Below are positions 50,420 through 62,240 of a DNA stretch of 64,000 nucleotides, one piece after another (positions within the stretch are counted from its first letter, which is position 1; every line of letters begins with the position of its first letter). The position numbers were made by a program, and so were the translations under genes. The notes beneath the pieces are model-generated. The model was not told where the DNA came from, made no database searches, and saw only the letters and a program-made list of their open reading frames with translations. Source of the DNA: Prosapia bicincta (taxonomy: Eukaryota; Arthropoda; Insecta; Hemiptera; Cercopidae); NCBI GenBank assembly GCA_036971475.1, contig JBAIZL010000005.1:252456823-252520822 (forward strand), read 5' to 3'.

Positions 50420-50792
50420 AAAAGCTCGTTATTACACAATATCAAGAGCACAGTGGTACAATATATTACAACGAAAATATTGGAAAGAACCCCAATACCA
50501 CAAAAAATAATCAAAAATAACAAATAAAACAAGTTACTTAAGATTAAACCCTTATATACATTTCGATGACCATATCATCATCACAGGGTGTTATTACAAA
50601 ATTACAATATAGCAAACAAGAAGTTACAAACTAAAATGATCACTATTTATATATAATAGTTTGTAAGTTCTTGTTTGCTATATTGTAATTATGTAATAAC
50701 ACCCTGTTATTTGTTATTTTTTATTATTTTTTGTGGTATTGGGGTTCTTTCCAATATTTTAATAGTAAAAAGCTCGTTATTGGAAGAATCAA
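50420..50792 (+). mobile_element. Family P palindromic element, copy 3
   Basis: Starts with the tag CACAATATCAAGAGCACAGT near 50436 and ends CCAATATTTTAATAGT. It is flanked by an exact 15-bp duplication, AAAAAGCTCGTTATT, immediately before the tag (near 50420-50434) and after the end (near 50768-50782). Arms fold on each other around about 50650. The left-arm hammerhead-like motif keeps stems and GAAA but reads CCCUGUGAUGA, losing core C3. Confidence 0.88.
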
Positions 50793-51490
50793 TAAGAAGT
50801 TAAAGGATATCCGACGGAAGGATGAAGTATATTTAGCAAATACTCGTATTTCTCATCAGTGCCTATCGTAGTAAATGCATAGACTGTGTTATATCGACTA
50901 ATCTAATGCTTTTTCTAAGATCAAGAGTAATTACGATGTATTTGCACGACTAAAGCCAACTTTTACGAGTCATTCTTCGTACAATGCTCTCATATAACAA
51001 ACCGTAAAGCCCTTGAGATTTGTTAGAGTCCAATACCAATTAAATGTGTGCTGCAATCATGTAAATGCACACAATAGGCTGATAAAACCATGAAATAAAG
51101 ACAGTTAAACCCGCAGTTACACGGTTTATTCTTCACAAATGCTGTGTAGGCTATTGTTTGTATTAACAAAGAGTTCTATTACAAACAATGTAACTCTAAA
51201 AATAATTATTAATTACATAGTAATATCGTTGAAATATCATTATTTTGTATTCTCTACTGACAACCAACTTCCAGTTTAAATATAATACGACTATGCCATT
51301 ATAAAATTGGTATTACAAAATTGTCGCCATTATGAAAAGTCGAAAATTCTTAACCCCAATTTTTCGGTGAAGATATTAATCTTAAATAATTTATCTTTCT
51401 GCCTAAACGGACATTTAAAGGGTCAGTTTTATTCATTTACATTAAGATATTATTTAAAGAAAAAGTGTTTGTTTTTAAATTCCTTCTATT
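50793..51490. other. Unassigned AT-rich sequence
   Basis: Nothing recognised. Confidence 0.45.
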
Positions 51491-51862
51491 AGCTCACACT
51501 CTTCTGATACATATCTTGTACAAATTTTCAGTTGTTAATAAAATACTTTTTATTCATCCATTTGAGTTCAAATACACCTTTTTTAACCTATAGTCGATGA
51601 CAATTGATGTTAACACAGTTTTTTCAAATGTTTATTCAATAATTAAATTATAAAATTTGCGCGGTCCAGCCGGATTCGAACTGGGAATCTTCATGTTCGA
51701 ATCTAGCGTGCCTTGGCACTGCACCAACTTTCCAGTACCTAGAAATATATTTCTCAAAGATATATATGAATTTTCCCTCTTCTGGTTTTCGTCGAATCCT
51801 CCATTGTACACGCTAAACTATTGCCATTGTTAACACACAATATCATAAACAATGCTCTAGGG
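51491..51862 (-). mobile_element. Composite tRNA-related SINE, copy 4
   Basis: The minus strand carries AGTTGGTGCAGTGCCAAGGC (A-box-like) and CAGTTCGAATCCGGCTGGAC (B-box-like), with the conserved tail at 51491-51650 and the 5' module (GTTAACAATGGCAATAG) at about 51818-51834. It is the best-preserved head of the four copies. Confidence 0.8.
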
Positions 51863-51997
51863 TAACTAAAATAATATTTTTCTTTGTTAACTTCAGTAGG
51901 AATTTACTTTGAAAAATATTTTTAATATTAATTGTTTTACAATTTATTTGCATGGTAAGGCCAACATCGTTGTTTTTCAGTCACTATTGTAAACTAA

Positions 51998-52380
51998 CCA
52001 TACAAAATTTCACAATATCAAGAGCACAGTGGTACATTATATTACAATTAAAATATTGGAAACAACCCTCACACATACCACAAAAATAACAGATAAAACA
52101 AGTTACTCAAGATTAAACCCTTATGTACATTTCGATGACCATTTTATCATCATCAGAGGGTCTTATTACAAAATTACAATCTAGAAAATAGTAAGTTAGA
52201 AACTAGACTGATCTTATTGTTTTCTAGATTGTAATTTTGCAAGACCCTCAGATGACGATAGCATGGTCATCGAAATGTTCATAAGGGTTTAAACTTAGGT
52301 AACTTGTATTATCTGTTATTTATTATTATTTTTGTGGTATTGGCGTTGTTTACAATATTTTCATTTTAACAATACAAAAG
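51998..52380 (+). mobile_element. Family P palindromic element, copy 4
   Basis: The tag CACAATATCAAGAGCACAGT begins near 52011; the element ends CAATATTTTCATTTT. A near-perfect 12-bp duplication flanks it (AACCATACAAAA before, AACAATACAAAA after). Arms fold around about 52190. The left arm holds the best-preserved hammerhead-like motif of the window. Confidence 0.85.
52115..52163 (-). ncRNA. Hammerhead ribozyme-like motif (family P copy 4, left arm)
   Basis: Minus strand: AGACCCU, CUGAUGA, U, stem II closed by GAU/AUC with internal mismatches, GAAA, then the AUGUACAU palindrome as a short stem III ending in the required U, A as the residue at the cleavage site and AGGGUUU. AGACCCU/AGGGUUU forms a 7-bp stem I with one G-U pair. 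Stem III is so short that cleavage would probably need a dimer, as proposed for Penelope-like and retrozyme hammerheads. Confidence 0.5.
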
Positions 52381-53785
52381 CAAGACATGATTTACTAAGA
52401 CAGAACATACATTCAGGCAACCAGGGCTTGGTCGCAAAGATCACCTTTCCTCTGGAGAAATCTGGCGCTGTTTCACGCAGTTTGTCTCATACAGTTCCAA
52501 ACCTTCGTACTAAAATTACAATTTAATCACGAACAGTTTGATCGCACGATCACTAACCTAACCTCTCAGCCACCTAATGGTGCGTAGAATGTGGCCTGAC
52601 CCAGATTTTTACTTTCAGGCCAACTGTCTGCTCACTCCACTTCCTCATTTGCCTTCGCCAGCTTCGGAAACAAAGGCATTTAATGCAAGCTATAAATAGA
52701 CATCACGTTTTTACAAGCAAACCTACAAATGGATGGCTCTTCAGCGCTCTACCGTAAGAAAAAATTCTGCTGTAAAGCCGTCGTATCCGAATAATACAAA
52801 GTTTAAATGTGGGTTTCTCGGTCCGTCAAGTATTGTTGTATTAGTACAGTTTGCTTCAAATAATGGCGTTGGAAGGTTTTGATTTTAAAGCCTTAAAGAT
52901 TCAGGACGCCATTCCTTTCAAGATATTCGGCACTCAGAATTTCAGAGATATGATTGTTGCAAGGATAAAAAAGATTTTTTATGATAAATATTTTCGGCAG
53001 TTGTGTTTTCACGTGTTTCTAATGGAAAGAAAGCAAAACATGCCACAAATATTTACATTTAGCCTCAGGTCGATAAATAAACAGTTATTGTTTAAATCAT
53101 ATCTATTTTAATGACAAAATATGTTCAATCTTTACAACCATTTTTTGGCGCGTTTCTTAGCTTTGTTTTGTAACACATTTTATTAGTTAGTTTGTTCTCG
53201 TTGTTCTTTTTAATAATTTAATCTTTACTTTTATTATTTAAAATTGTTCAAAAATATAATTTTGTTAATAGTACTTAACAATGACTTTATCATTCGGTTA
53301 ATTTCCAAGTCAGTTCCTTTATATGTAGATCCATTTTTGCACAATCCATTTTTGCACAATCCATTGCAAATGGAAATAAAGTGACTAGATTTACTGGAAT
53401 AGTATGACTTCAATGTGTCGCAACGCTGCAGAAGCTGGAGTAACGAAGGCGCACCTCTTTGCTGGGTAACGGTTTTATTTCCAATAGAATCGCAAACAAG
53501 GCAAATCAGGGCCACCTACCTATATCCAGGGGGCCTCAAGGTCACTCCAGTTTCTTTTGTCTCCACTACAAAGCTACAGTTGTTGAGGAGTGTTGCTTTA
53601 AAGTAGGGTTATTTATCGTAGGAAATGGAGTTGTCAGACAAAACTTTCGTGAATCACAGATATTTCAAAATACTACTGTTAAGTAGACTACGCAAAAATA
53701 ATTACAAACACTTTTAATCTGTGAATTGAAAAAAAATAGTGATTATCATTTTGTCTCGTCTTGGTGATACTCAGAACAATAAGGC
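52381..53785. other. Unassigned sequence
   Basis: Open frames at 52851-53111 (+, 86 codons) and 53234-53515 (-, 93 codons) lack recognisable domains. GCACAATCCATTTTT is tandemly doubled at 53339-53362. Confidence 0.4.
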
Positions 53786-53789
53786 CTAA

Positions 53790-54991
53790 CGTTAGATCAT
53801 GGGTTCCCATGGGGGGGGGGCGTGAAGGCTAGTCAGGAGGGCGCGAGACCATTCGGAAAATAGTAGGATGAATTCTCATTTAGTAAACTTTAAGTACACA
53901 ATTTATCAAAATTTGAAACTAAATTTACACCTCAGATTTTTTTACATAGATAATTTTATTGACCATGATGTTCAGAAAATTTAAAAGAAATGTATGCATT
54001 TATAAAAAAAATATAAGTAAAACACAATATCAAGAGCACAGTGGTACAATATATTACAATTAAAATATTGGAAAGAACCCCAATACCACAAAAATAATAA
54101 AAAATAACAAATAAAACAAGTTACTTAAGATTAAAGCCTTATGTAAATTTCGATGGCCATGTCGTCATCATCAGAAGGTCTTATTACAAAATTACAATCT
54201 AGCAAACAAGATGTTACAAACTAGAGTGAAGATCATTTTAGATAGAAGATCACCATAGTTTGTAACATCTTGTTTGCTAGATTGTAATTTTGTAATAAGA
54301 CCCTGTGATGATGATGACATGGTCATTGAAATGTACATAAGGGTTTAACCTTAAGTAACTTGTTTTATTTGTTATTTTTAATAATTTTTGTCTTATTGGG
54401 TTTTTTTCCAATATTTTAATTGTAAAATATAAGTTGAGGTTGTGCAAATTCTGTATACTTGAAATTAAATCAAAATGATAGATTGAAAAGAATAATAGTA
54501 CAAAAGTGCGAAACGAATGTTTGGCGTTCAATGTGGCAACATCGCCACAATGGATAAATCCTCATTTTGAATAAAACATTTAAAAGTGTATCACAGGCAG
54601 CTCTTCGATTATACCTGTTTTTTTCAAGCACTTACTTGTGCGAAAAACATTTTCAGCACTTGTTGCAATAAACAAAATTATCTGCGTGGTGCCTTTACTA
54701 AAATAGAACCTCAAATATGCATGCTAGTGAAAAAGATTCAAGCTCATCAATTTCACTAAAAGATTTTCCTCTTATTAGCAAATATTTATCTTGAAAATTA
54801 AAACTTGGAATGTTATATCTTGTTTTTTTGTCAAATGTGATATAACATTTAAATATATATATATATATTATTTTTGTTTCTTTTTCATATGCCCATACCA
54901 TTTATTTATAGTGTAAAGTGGAGGGGGCGTGGGAGGCTTTAATTCGAAGAGAGGGCGTGGTACCCAAACTCAGGGAACTCATAAGTTAGAT
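53790..54991 (+). mobile_element. hAT element (ZBED5-like), copy 3, interrupted by family P
   Basis: The element is about 53798-54983. The left end is CATGGGTTCCCATGGGGG; the right end GGGAACTCATA is degenerate. Flanks CGTTAGAT (53790-53797) and AGTTAGAT (54984-54991) match at 7 of 8 positions. Family P copy 5 sits inside (54022-54424). The transposase remnant at about 54530-54740 is frame-broken. Confidence 0.8.
54008..54436 (+). mobile_element. Family P palindromic element, copy 5 (inside hAT copy 3)
   Basis: The tag CACAATATCAAGAGCACAGT starts at 54023; the element ends CCAATATTTTAATTGT near 54423. An 11-bp duplication, AAAATATAAGT, flanks it (near 54008-54018 and 54425-54435). hAT copies 1 and 2 show the same site unoccupied. 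The right-arm hammerhead-like motif reads CCCUGUGAUGA (C3 lost) but keeps GAUGAC/GUCAUU and GAAAUGUACAUAAGGGUUU. The left-arm copy keeps CUGAUGA and GAAA with mismatched stems. Confidence 0.88.
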
Positions 54992-55043
54992 GGTACCAAT
55001 TGCTATAAGTATTGATGCTCAATGAATTTCCGTCAACTGTGTA

Positions 55044-55191
55044 AATAGTTTGTGCATTGAGTCTGTGCAATAGTGTTAACATAGTCTGTGCATTGAGTCT
55101 ATGCATTATAGTGTTCACATAGTCTGTGCAATAGTGTTAACATAGTCTGTGCATTGAGTCTGTGCATTATAGTGTTCACATAGTCTGTGCT
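55044..55191. repeat. 61-bp tandem repeat
   Basis: Words TAGTGTTAACATAGTCTGTG (55071 and 55132) and GCATTATAGTGTTCACATAG recur with 61-bp spacing, about two and a half units, each with internal GTCTGTGCA sub-repeats. Confidence 0.85.
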
Positions 55192-57870
55192 TGAGCAATT
55201 GTCCTCTTTTTTATTTGCATTCTAAAAAGAGGCATTCCTAAGTCTGCCTACAAAATAGCCTCACCGCTTTGCTAACACTGTGTCTTTCGTTGTGAACATT
55301 CGTAATGTACACGAGCAACGTACATGAAGTGATGCGGGCCTATTTAGTGTCAGATCGGAAGCGGGGATCCAGTTGTGTAGTCGTCATTCCCTACAGTCTT
55401 CCCACGCATCCCTTGCTAACTTATTGCTTTTCCTTTAACCTTTAACTACCGTCCTGCAATTTCTGTCACATTACTACCGTCGTTGTTCCTCACAGGGACT
55501 AAAAGTCTAAGTGTAACTTATTCTGTGGGTTAAATATTTATGTTGCATTTACCATATTAAAATGGTTTTTGAATATATTCTGATTGCAAGTGACTAGGGT
55601 AAGCATAATTTTATGAGATGTTATTTTTTATTTACTAATTGAAAACTGTAGTCTTACCTTCTCCAGATCTTAGCACAGCTTAGCAAAAAAGGCTATAATC
55701 GCATATAATTAACATACACTAATTATTTCTTGTTCACTGATTGTACGCACTTAACTTTATATACAAGATAACATTTGACACACTATAAGTTTAATTTATG
55801 GAAACTGACATTAGAAATAACTCAATTTTGACAGCAGTCTTTACACAGTGCCTCACAACATTCTAGACCTATAAGCTGTAGACAGTTTACAGAGTGTAAC
55901 TACTCTTTCTATTTTTAGTTGCTGGACAAATTCTACATTGATTATAACAATTTTTGTATTCAACGTCTGATGCACTTTGTTGATATTCGGTATCATTATC
56001 TCTTTGTTCAATCACTTCTTCAATCTTTCGCACTGTTCCCCATTCTCTTTGATGCCTTCTAAAAGTTGTTCATTAGATACAGCACCTGAATCACTTTCTT
56101 TTTCGGCTAACCTGTCGCTGATGGTATCTTCAAAATCACTGTCTTATATTTCTACTCCTTGAGTCTCATTAGTTGAAATTAGTTTCCTTTTTAATCCATA
56201 AGGTCCAGGTCTATCAATTTTTTTTCAGTTTACGTAATTAAATACTATAATGACACATAAATGAGGAAAAAAATTACTACAAAAGTTGAAAATGTTACAC
56301 AAATACTGTCGTCGTGCCTGTGAAGTTTCATACCTAACTTCAACAACCGAAGTTTCATATTATTATGAAACGAATTCAATGCACAAAATCCCGCAAACAA
56401 CATGACGCCATGAAAAGAATTATTTAACAGAAAGCTACTGAACTCCATGAAGGAATATCAGAGGGGGAGAAACTAAACAGCCCCATAGGTACCAGTGCCT
56501 GTCAGGCACGCCGACGGTAGTTACAGGTTAAAGCGACGCCCGAGTGTAAAACTGAAGGGGTTACTTAGCCGTGAACAGAAAACTCGGTTGTTACTGTCAC
56601 AAGGTATCGATAACATTAAGTAATCGTGAATAACTGAAATGCATTTTGCTTGTACGATAGTTTCCGCATGACTAGATTTGAATGCTTGAGTGGGTGCGAA
56701 GGTTTACACATTCAGTATCTGTGGCCTTTGTTCGTTGTGAAACAATATCTCAGAAATATTTGTTTCATGGAGATTGGAGTAGAAAAGCGTTTTGCAGAAC
56801 CAACCGAGTGACAAAGCTACTTCTGTTGCGGAAACAATTTAGGCTCACAACTAATACTAACAATTAAAAACGTCACTTAGATAGTCTGCGTTAGCGATCC
56901 TAAGGCTTGGGGGTGCACTATTATATCTTAGTAACTGTTTTAATTTTTGGTCAGATTACACATCAACGCTGAACGAGTTTCTAGTGGGTAGAGCGTTTTA
57001 TTACTAACCCTAAGGTCTTGGATTCGGTTCTCGGCAACGCCACAGAATTTTTGTGTGCTTTTTAAATCGCTGATTTTTTAATCATTTTCAATAAGTGCAA
57101 ATGAATACTCCAGGTTCTAACCTAAGGTAATAATGGTAGATTGAAGCCTAATGCTGGAGAAATTACCTTCACTGAACATTATATGGCTCTTCCCTGCCTC
57201 TCCCTGCAGGGTAGCTCTCCCCCGCCTCTCCTAGTTTATGGTATAAAAAAGTCATTGTTATAATTATAGCCTACTTCGAAAACGTTTAATCTAATAACTC
57301 ACATTAATTGTGAATTGTTATTATTTTTTTTACATTTATTGATACATTAAAGTATTATTTGAATCTGTAATTTGTGCAACTCGTCAAATTAAAAATTGTG
57401 ATGTTGAAAGACACCCCGAACATCAGGGACAGCAGAATAATCAAATAATAGCTTGAGAAGATGGCAATAACAGGTTTATCAGCTACAATCCATAGTCACA
57501 ACTTAATTATATAATATAATTAAATGAGAAAGAAAGTACCTCAAAATGTAACTCAACGAAATGACCAAAATGTACGAGCGAGACCAAGGAACCACCTTTC
57601 TAAGGATTATTAGGGTACCAAAAGAATAAATGTGTTAAAACGTTTACATATGTAAGATAGGTCACGTTGTTCTCACTGGTTGGTCCGTTACCGATAGACA
57701 ACGTGTGATTTGGCCCAGAGCTGCTGAATGGGAAACCAGTTCTCTCAACATTAGAAACAACGAGTCATATCCTATCTTCTTGACACCATTTCTTTTCATC
57801 TATTAATTGTTTTCTAAAAAATAACTCGTTCTACTTTGATAGAATTTAATAATTTAATGGTGAAGTGGGC
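55192..57870. other. Mostly unassigned sequence
   Basis: No gene was recognised. A tRNA-like segment at 56988-57047 (TAGTGGGTAGAGCG, then GGATTCGGTTC) may be the head of a second SINE family, with no other copy seen. Confidence 0.35.
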
Positions 57871-57873
57871 TTT

Positions 57874-58212
57874 CATTGTAGTTGAATTGAAAGCTATATT
57901 ATTTGGGATTCAACCACTCGACAGTACATTTGGAGACATTAACGCCAAGTATTATCTGGTTATTGTTGAATTGAAACTATATTATTTGGGCTTCAACCAC
58001 TCAGCAGTACATTTGGAGACATCAACGCCAAGTCTTATCTGATTTATAGTTGAATAAAAGCTATAATATTTGGGCTTCAACCACTCAACAGTACATTTGG
58101 AAACATTAACGCTAAGTCTTATCTGATAATAGTTGAATTGAAAGTTATATTATTTGGGCTTCAACCACTCCACAGTACATTCGGAGACATTAACGCCAAG
58201 ACTTGTCTGATA
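57874..58212. repeat. About 84-bp tandem repeat, four units
   Basis: TCAACCACTC recurs at 57910, 57992, 58077 and 58161. Units share GTTGAATTGAAA, TATTATTTGGG, CAGTACATTTGGAGACAT and AACGCCAAG. Divergence of about 10 percent between units suggests moderate age. Confidence 0.92.
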
Positions 58213-58950
58213 CTCACCCGTATAGTGAGTACCAACACAGCTGGGGGAAGGGTCAAAAGGTGAAGCTCTCCCAGTCAAGGACAACAGTGTTGTGGTGAGC
58301 AGTACATTGACCTCCCACAACAAGGGTTTCCGCCGGAAATACTCTCCAATGCCAAAACCTACTGATATAGTCATTCTATGGGGAATATTGATCCCGGGTT
58401 TATTTCTAATTAAAGTATTGTTTTCTGTTATTTCTCTGCTCCGGAGTTAAATTTTCTCATAACGAACCACTTCATATACAATTATAACAGTTAATTTTAC
58501 TCTCCTAAAAGTAATTAGTTCTACTCACTTTAAACAAAACGATAACTGGGCCTTCCATATTGGAATCTGTTATGCTGTCTGCACGTAAACTCCACCATAA
58601 AAACCAATTGTAAAATGTTGACCACAATTCGGTTTTACCCTACTTCAAGTAATGTTTCACTCGTTTAGAGTAAATGATAACAGTTAGTCACATTGAAAGC
58701 TGCTGATATATTCTACAAGTTAAACTCTGGCATAAAGAACGCGTTCACACGCAAGGTTAACAAATTCGTTTTACTTTTATCAATGTAATTTGTTTTGCTT
58801 GCTTCGATTAAATCGTTAACGACAACTTAGTTGGCCATATTTTAAATGTGCGGCTGTATTCTGTGAGTTTTAGAAAGATATCTGTAGTTCTTCCTAAAAT
58901 ATTGGTTATCTATCAAATTAATATCCATTGCAGATCTGTCGACATTGTAG
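58213..58950. other. Unassigned sequence
   Basis: A minus-strand 74-codon frame (58150-58374) begins here and runs into the 84-bp array. No known domain. Confidence 0.4.
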
Positions 58951-58952
58951 TG

Positions 58953-59173
58953 TTTGGCAATAGCTTTGTGAACAAGAGTTTTGATGGCGAACAATCAGGA
59001 ATGCAACTTGTTCAACTTGCAAAATGCTTTTAAGTAACATAATTGATTTTTTAATAACATTTTTTTGGCAATAGCTTTATGAACAAGAGTTTTGATTGCG
59101 AACAATCAGGAATGCAACTTGTTCAACTTGCAAAATGCTTTTAAGTAACATAATTGATTTTTTAATAACATTT
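58953..59173. repeat. 111-bp tandem duplication
   Basis: Two nearly identical direct units begin TTTGGCAATAGCTTT at 58953 and 59064. A third start at 59174 diverges after ten bases. Confidence 0.95.
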
Positions 59174-61320
59174 TTTGGCAATAGGATTTTATGATATTTT
59201 CTCTTTGCCAATATTTTATGTGGCACTTTGTAAGGGGTATTACTTATTGTCCCTCTAAAGTAATATAGTGTTGAGAAAAGCAATCTTGTTTTTGATCTAA
59301 AATATTGAAAAGAATGTTTTATCTTGATTCTAAAAAGGACCACACCACGCCCAATTGCTGTATCCGACCCCTGTAAATCCCTTCCCTTGCAAACAGCACC
59401 ACGTTTGAAGAATACCGAAGGAGATTCTTCCATGTGTTTGAAATATTACTAGAGTTTTTCAGAGAAATGTTTCAACAGCTCGATACAGAGATTTTCCAAA
59501 CGCTTATAAATTTTTCTCGCTTTTTCTGTTCCTACCGCTTTCAAGTATAGTAGTGACAACCTTCACCAACAAATCAGCCAATGACAGTCGTGGTAAGGTA
59601 TCAGTAACTTTTCTGTCGCGACAGCAACATTTTGCCCAATCTCCCAATAGAAACAACCCCCCTCCCCTTCAGTCAACGACACTGCACGATAATCAGCGCC
59701 GTGAGCCGAGCGGTGAGAGCAGAGCCAGTGACACCGACAAATCAATCAATAACAGCCGTTTCATCCAGAAACTGCGACTTTTTGCCCAGTCACAACAGAT
59801 GCAACTTCCGATCGATCCATTGTCACTGAAACTGGCACTGCCATATTTTGTCACTGGTACCACCATCACTGGAATATCAGTGACAAGTCACCGCGACAGA
59901 AAATATCGACCATCCCTATTTCGTAGACTTATTATTAACATGGCGACTAAATATATCTACTTGCTACCACTGGCACTAGCAAATTAGATTCATCATGCAT
60001 TCTGTAACTAATAAGCACCCTGAAGACACTGATACTTCATATTGTTAGAAAACAACAATTTTACGTCACCGACAGCTTTGTAAACCCGAATGATCCGTTT
60101 TATGTCCAAGAAGGCGAAGGTGATTTGTGCGACATACAACATGCAGATACAGTATTACCATTCCTTTGTTCCGCGCGTTTCATCTGGTTCTTTGCTTTGC
60201 CGTGGATGTTACCAAAGAAGCGCTTCCTACCACTTGGCACTGATCCCGATCGTTCATCAATTAAATGATAACGGGCCTATGAAAGGACACCGGAAGTTGC
60301 ATCCGAATATACCGTTCTGTTGTCGTGCCGGAAGCGAGGAACTAGTACGGAGATCAGCTGACTCAATTGTTCTTGTCATTGTCCCGGTTATCTGAGCGAG
60401 ATGTAACGGTATCTTGGCGATTACTGTAGCCTTTAAACAACCTTTGCTATCCTGGTTATTTGAGTTTAGAAGTGATATAATTATTTCTGATTAGTCAATA
60501 ATTCCAAAGATTATAAAAAGCAGCAAGAGTTCTCTACTAAGCTCTTTATTAGAAGTAATGGTCGTGCTGAACAAGGGAACACTAGGGGAAGGGATTGGGG
60601 GTTATCAACCCCTTTATTGCTTTTCGGACAACATTTTTTCATTCTTGATTTCACCCAAACCTAACCCATTTAAGAAACATATTTTTAATACAATATAAAA
60701 ACTAAACTATCGATTGTGCTCCAAAATAAAACTCCAAAAAACAAACGCTCGTAATGGCCAGATTGGTTTCTCTGTTTTCAGCTTGTTAGTTGGTTTTTGG
60801 CCCATTTTGCTCGTTTCTTAATATCTCGGTTTACCTAAGCTCCTGACGCTGGAAGCCTGTATTTTGTCTTAATGTTCTCCCATGCTTTTATAATTTTTCT
60901 CTCTTTTATATTAATGCTGTCTAGAACCATAGACCAGGTTAGGTCTTTGGGAGGGGGCAAGATAAAAATGTTATTGTATAACAGGCATTTACATACCAAT
61001 AATTATTTGTAATTATGGATTTTTTTTTAAAGTAGCAGAATATTGCTAGGAATTAATATTAGCCTATTTTGCAGGACGAAATCTAATTTTTCACTCTTAT
61101 GCACAAAAATGTATCAATATGTGCAATTTTTTTTGTAAATACTTGCCCATAATAGTATTTACTTTTTTTGTAAAAGAAAACGTCACTTTGAGGAGCCATA
61201 TTCGATTGATAACTGCCGTCTTCATTTATATAAAAAGTAAGCGATATAAAGGGCAAGTGTTTAAATATTACTGTTTGTTAAGGGATATAAGTCTGTACCA
61301 GTAGCTCAAATTGAATATGA
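59174..61320. other. Unassigned sequence
   Basis: A 144-codon plus-strand frame (59553-59987) is the longest non-repeat frame nearby. It is Ser/Asn/Gln/Arg-rich and low-similarity, with related sub-words (GCGACAGCAACATTTTGCCC and GCGACTTTTTGCCCAGTCAC), so it is probably chance over old repeats. Nothing else was recognised. Confidence 0.4.
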
Positions 61321-61326
61321 AAAGAC

Positions 61327-61560
61327 TTAACTCGTTTTTTTTTGTTTTAATTCAGCAACTTGATCGATGACATCATCAGTGTTCACTTTAATCCCGTTGA
61401 ACATGAATGACAGCAAGACTGAGCCTACCAATTTATCTTCCGTCATCCTCGATTTTAGCCATGTTTTCAGACGTTTTATGTAGAAAAACTTTAATTTAAA
61501 TAGAAAGCCCGCTATAAATATTATTTTATCCTATTTATTATATTAATCAGATCATTTACA
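61327..61560 (-). pseudogene. hAT transposase C-terminal fragment (ZMYM1-like)
   Basis: The minus-strand frame is open for about 75 codons to a TAA at 61327-61329. It contains KRLKTWLKSRMTEDKLVGSV followed by LLSF and a DDVIDQVAELK tail. This matches the end of hAT dimerisation domains of zinc-finger MYM-type 1-like transposases (LKTYLRSTM-x-Q-x-RL...LALL...). No start codon or upstream domains were seen. The short stretch is undamaged, so it may be young or part of an exon. Confidence 0.7.
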
Positions 61561-61965
61561 TAAAGGTTTGAACAAATTTACTTCTAACCGTTTTCTAAAC
61601 GATCACAACACCTGCAATTTCTTAGTGATGGCCTTTGATGCAACACGCACTACAAAAACCAATATTTTTGAATAGGGCTAGTACAGGTTTTCTATCGATC
61701 CCTCGCACACCAGCTCACGAGTGATCACCTATACACCATTCTACACCATAGTAGAGTTCACCGTAGTACACCATTCTGTACCATAGTGCCAGTAGAGATT
61801 TACAGTGAAATTTTGCAAGTGCTTGTTTCGATGCATAATACAAGGTATTGTGTGAAATAAAATTATTTAACGTTTAATCGGGTTCTCTTATAAAGTATAT
61901 AACACTTATGTATAACATTTTTATGGCATTTTAACCTGAAATCTTCACTCCTTACATCCTAGGCC
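61561..61965. other. Unassigned sequence
   Basis: Contains a short repeated ACACCATTCTRYACCATAGT word near 61733-61784. Nothing else was recognised. Confidence 0.45.
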
Positions 61966-62240
61966 CCAGGTAGGGGCGGATCTAGGATTTTTTTCGAGGG
62001 CTTGGTAAAATTAAAATTGTTCTCAATAAAAAAAACTTATCCTAATAAGAAAAACTTTATCTGGTACTTTAAAATAAAAATACAAAATTGTTAATCTGAG
62101 AAATATTCTTTTATCGTTTGTTCTTGATAGTTCATCCATGAGATGTATGTCAGGACAACTATCTCCGCCGATTTATGAGAAATTTTCAATCCTTGAACCT
62201 GAACCTCATTGGTTGCACCCCTACCTAAATCTGCCCCTGC
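61966..62240. mobile_element. hAT-like MITE (CAGGGGCGGATC type)
   Basis: The left end TAGGGGCGGATCTAGGATTT and the inverted right end CAGGGGCAGATTTAGG are typical of hAT families whose termini read CAGGGGCGGATCCAGG. Length is about 270 bp with no coding capacity. Flanks share only TAGGCC. It may be the non-autonomous partner of the transposase fragment at 61.3 kb. Confidence 0.65.

Noticed and set aside
59553..59987. 144-codon plus-strand frame as a gene
   Set aside because: Low-complexity composition, internal repeated words and no recognisable domain, start context or splice signals.
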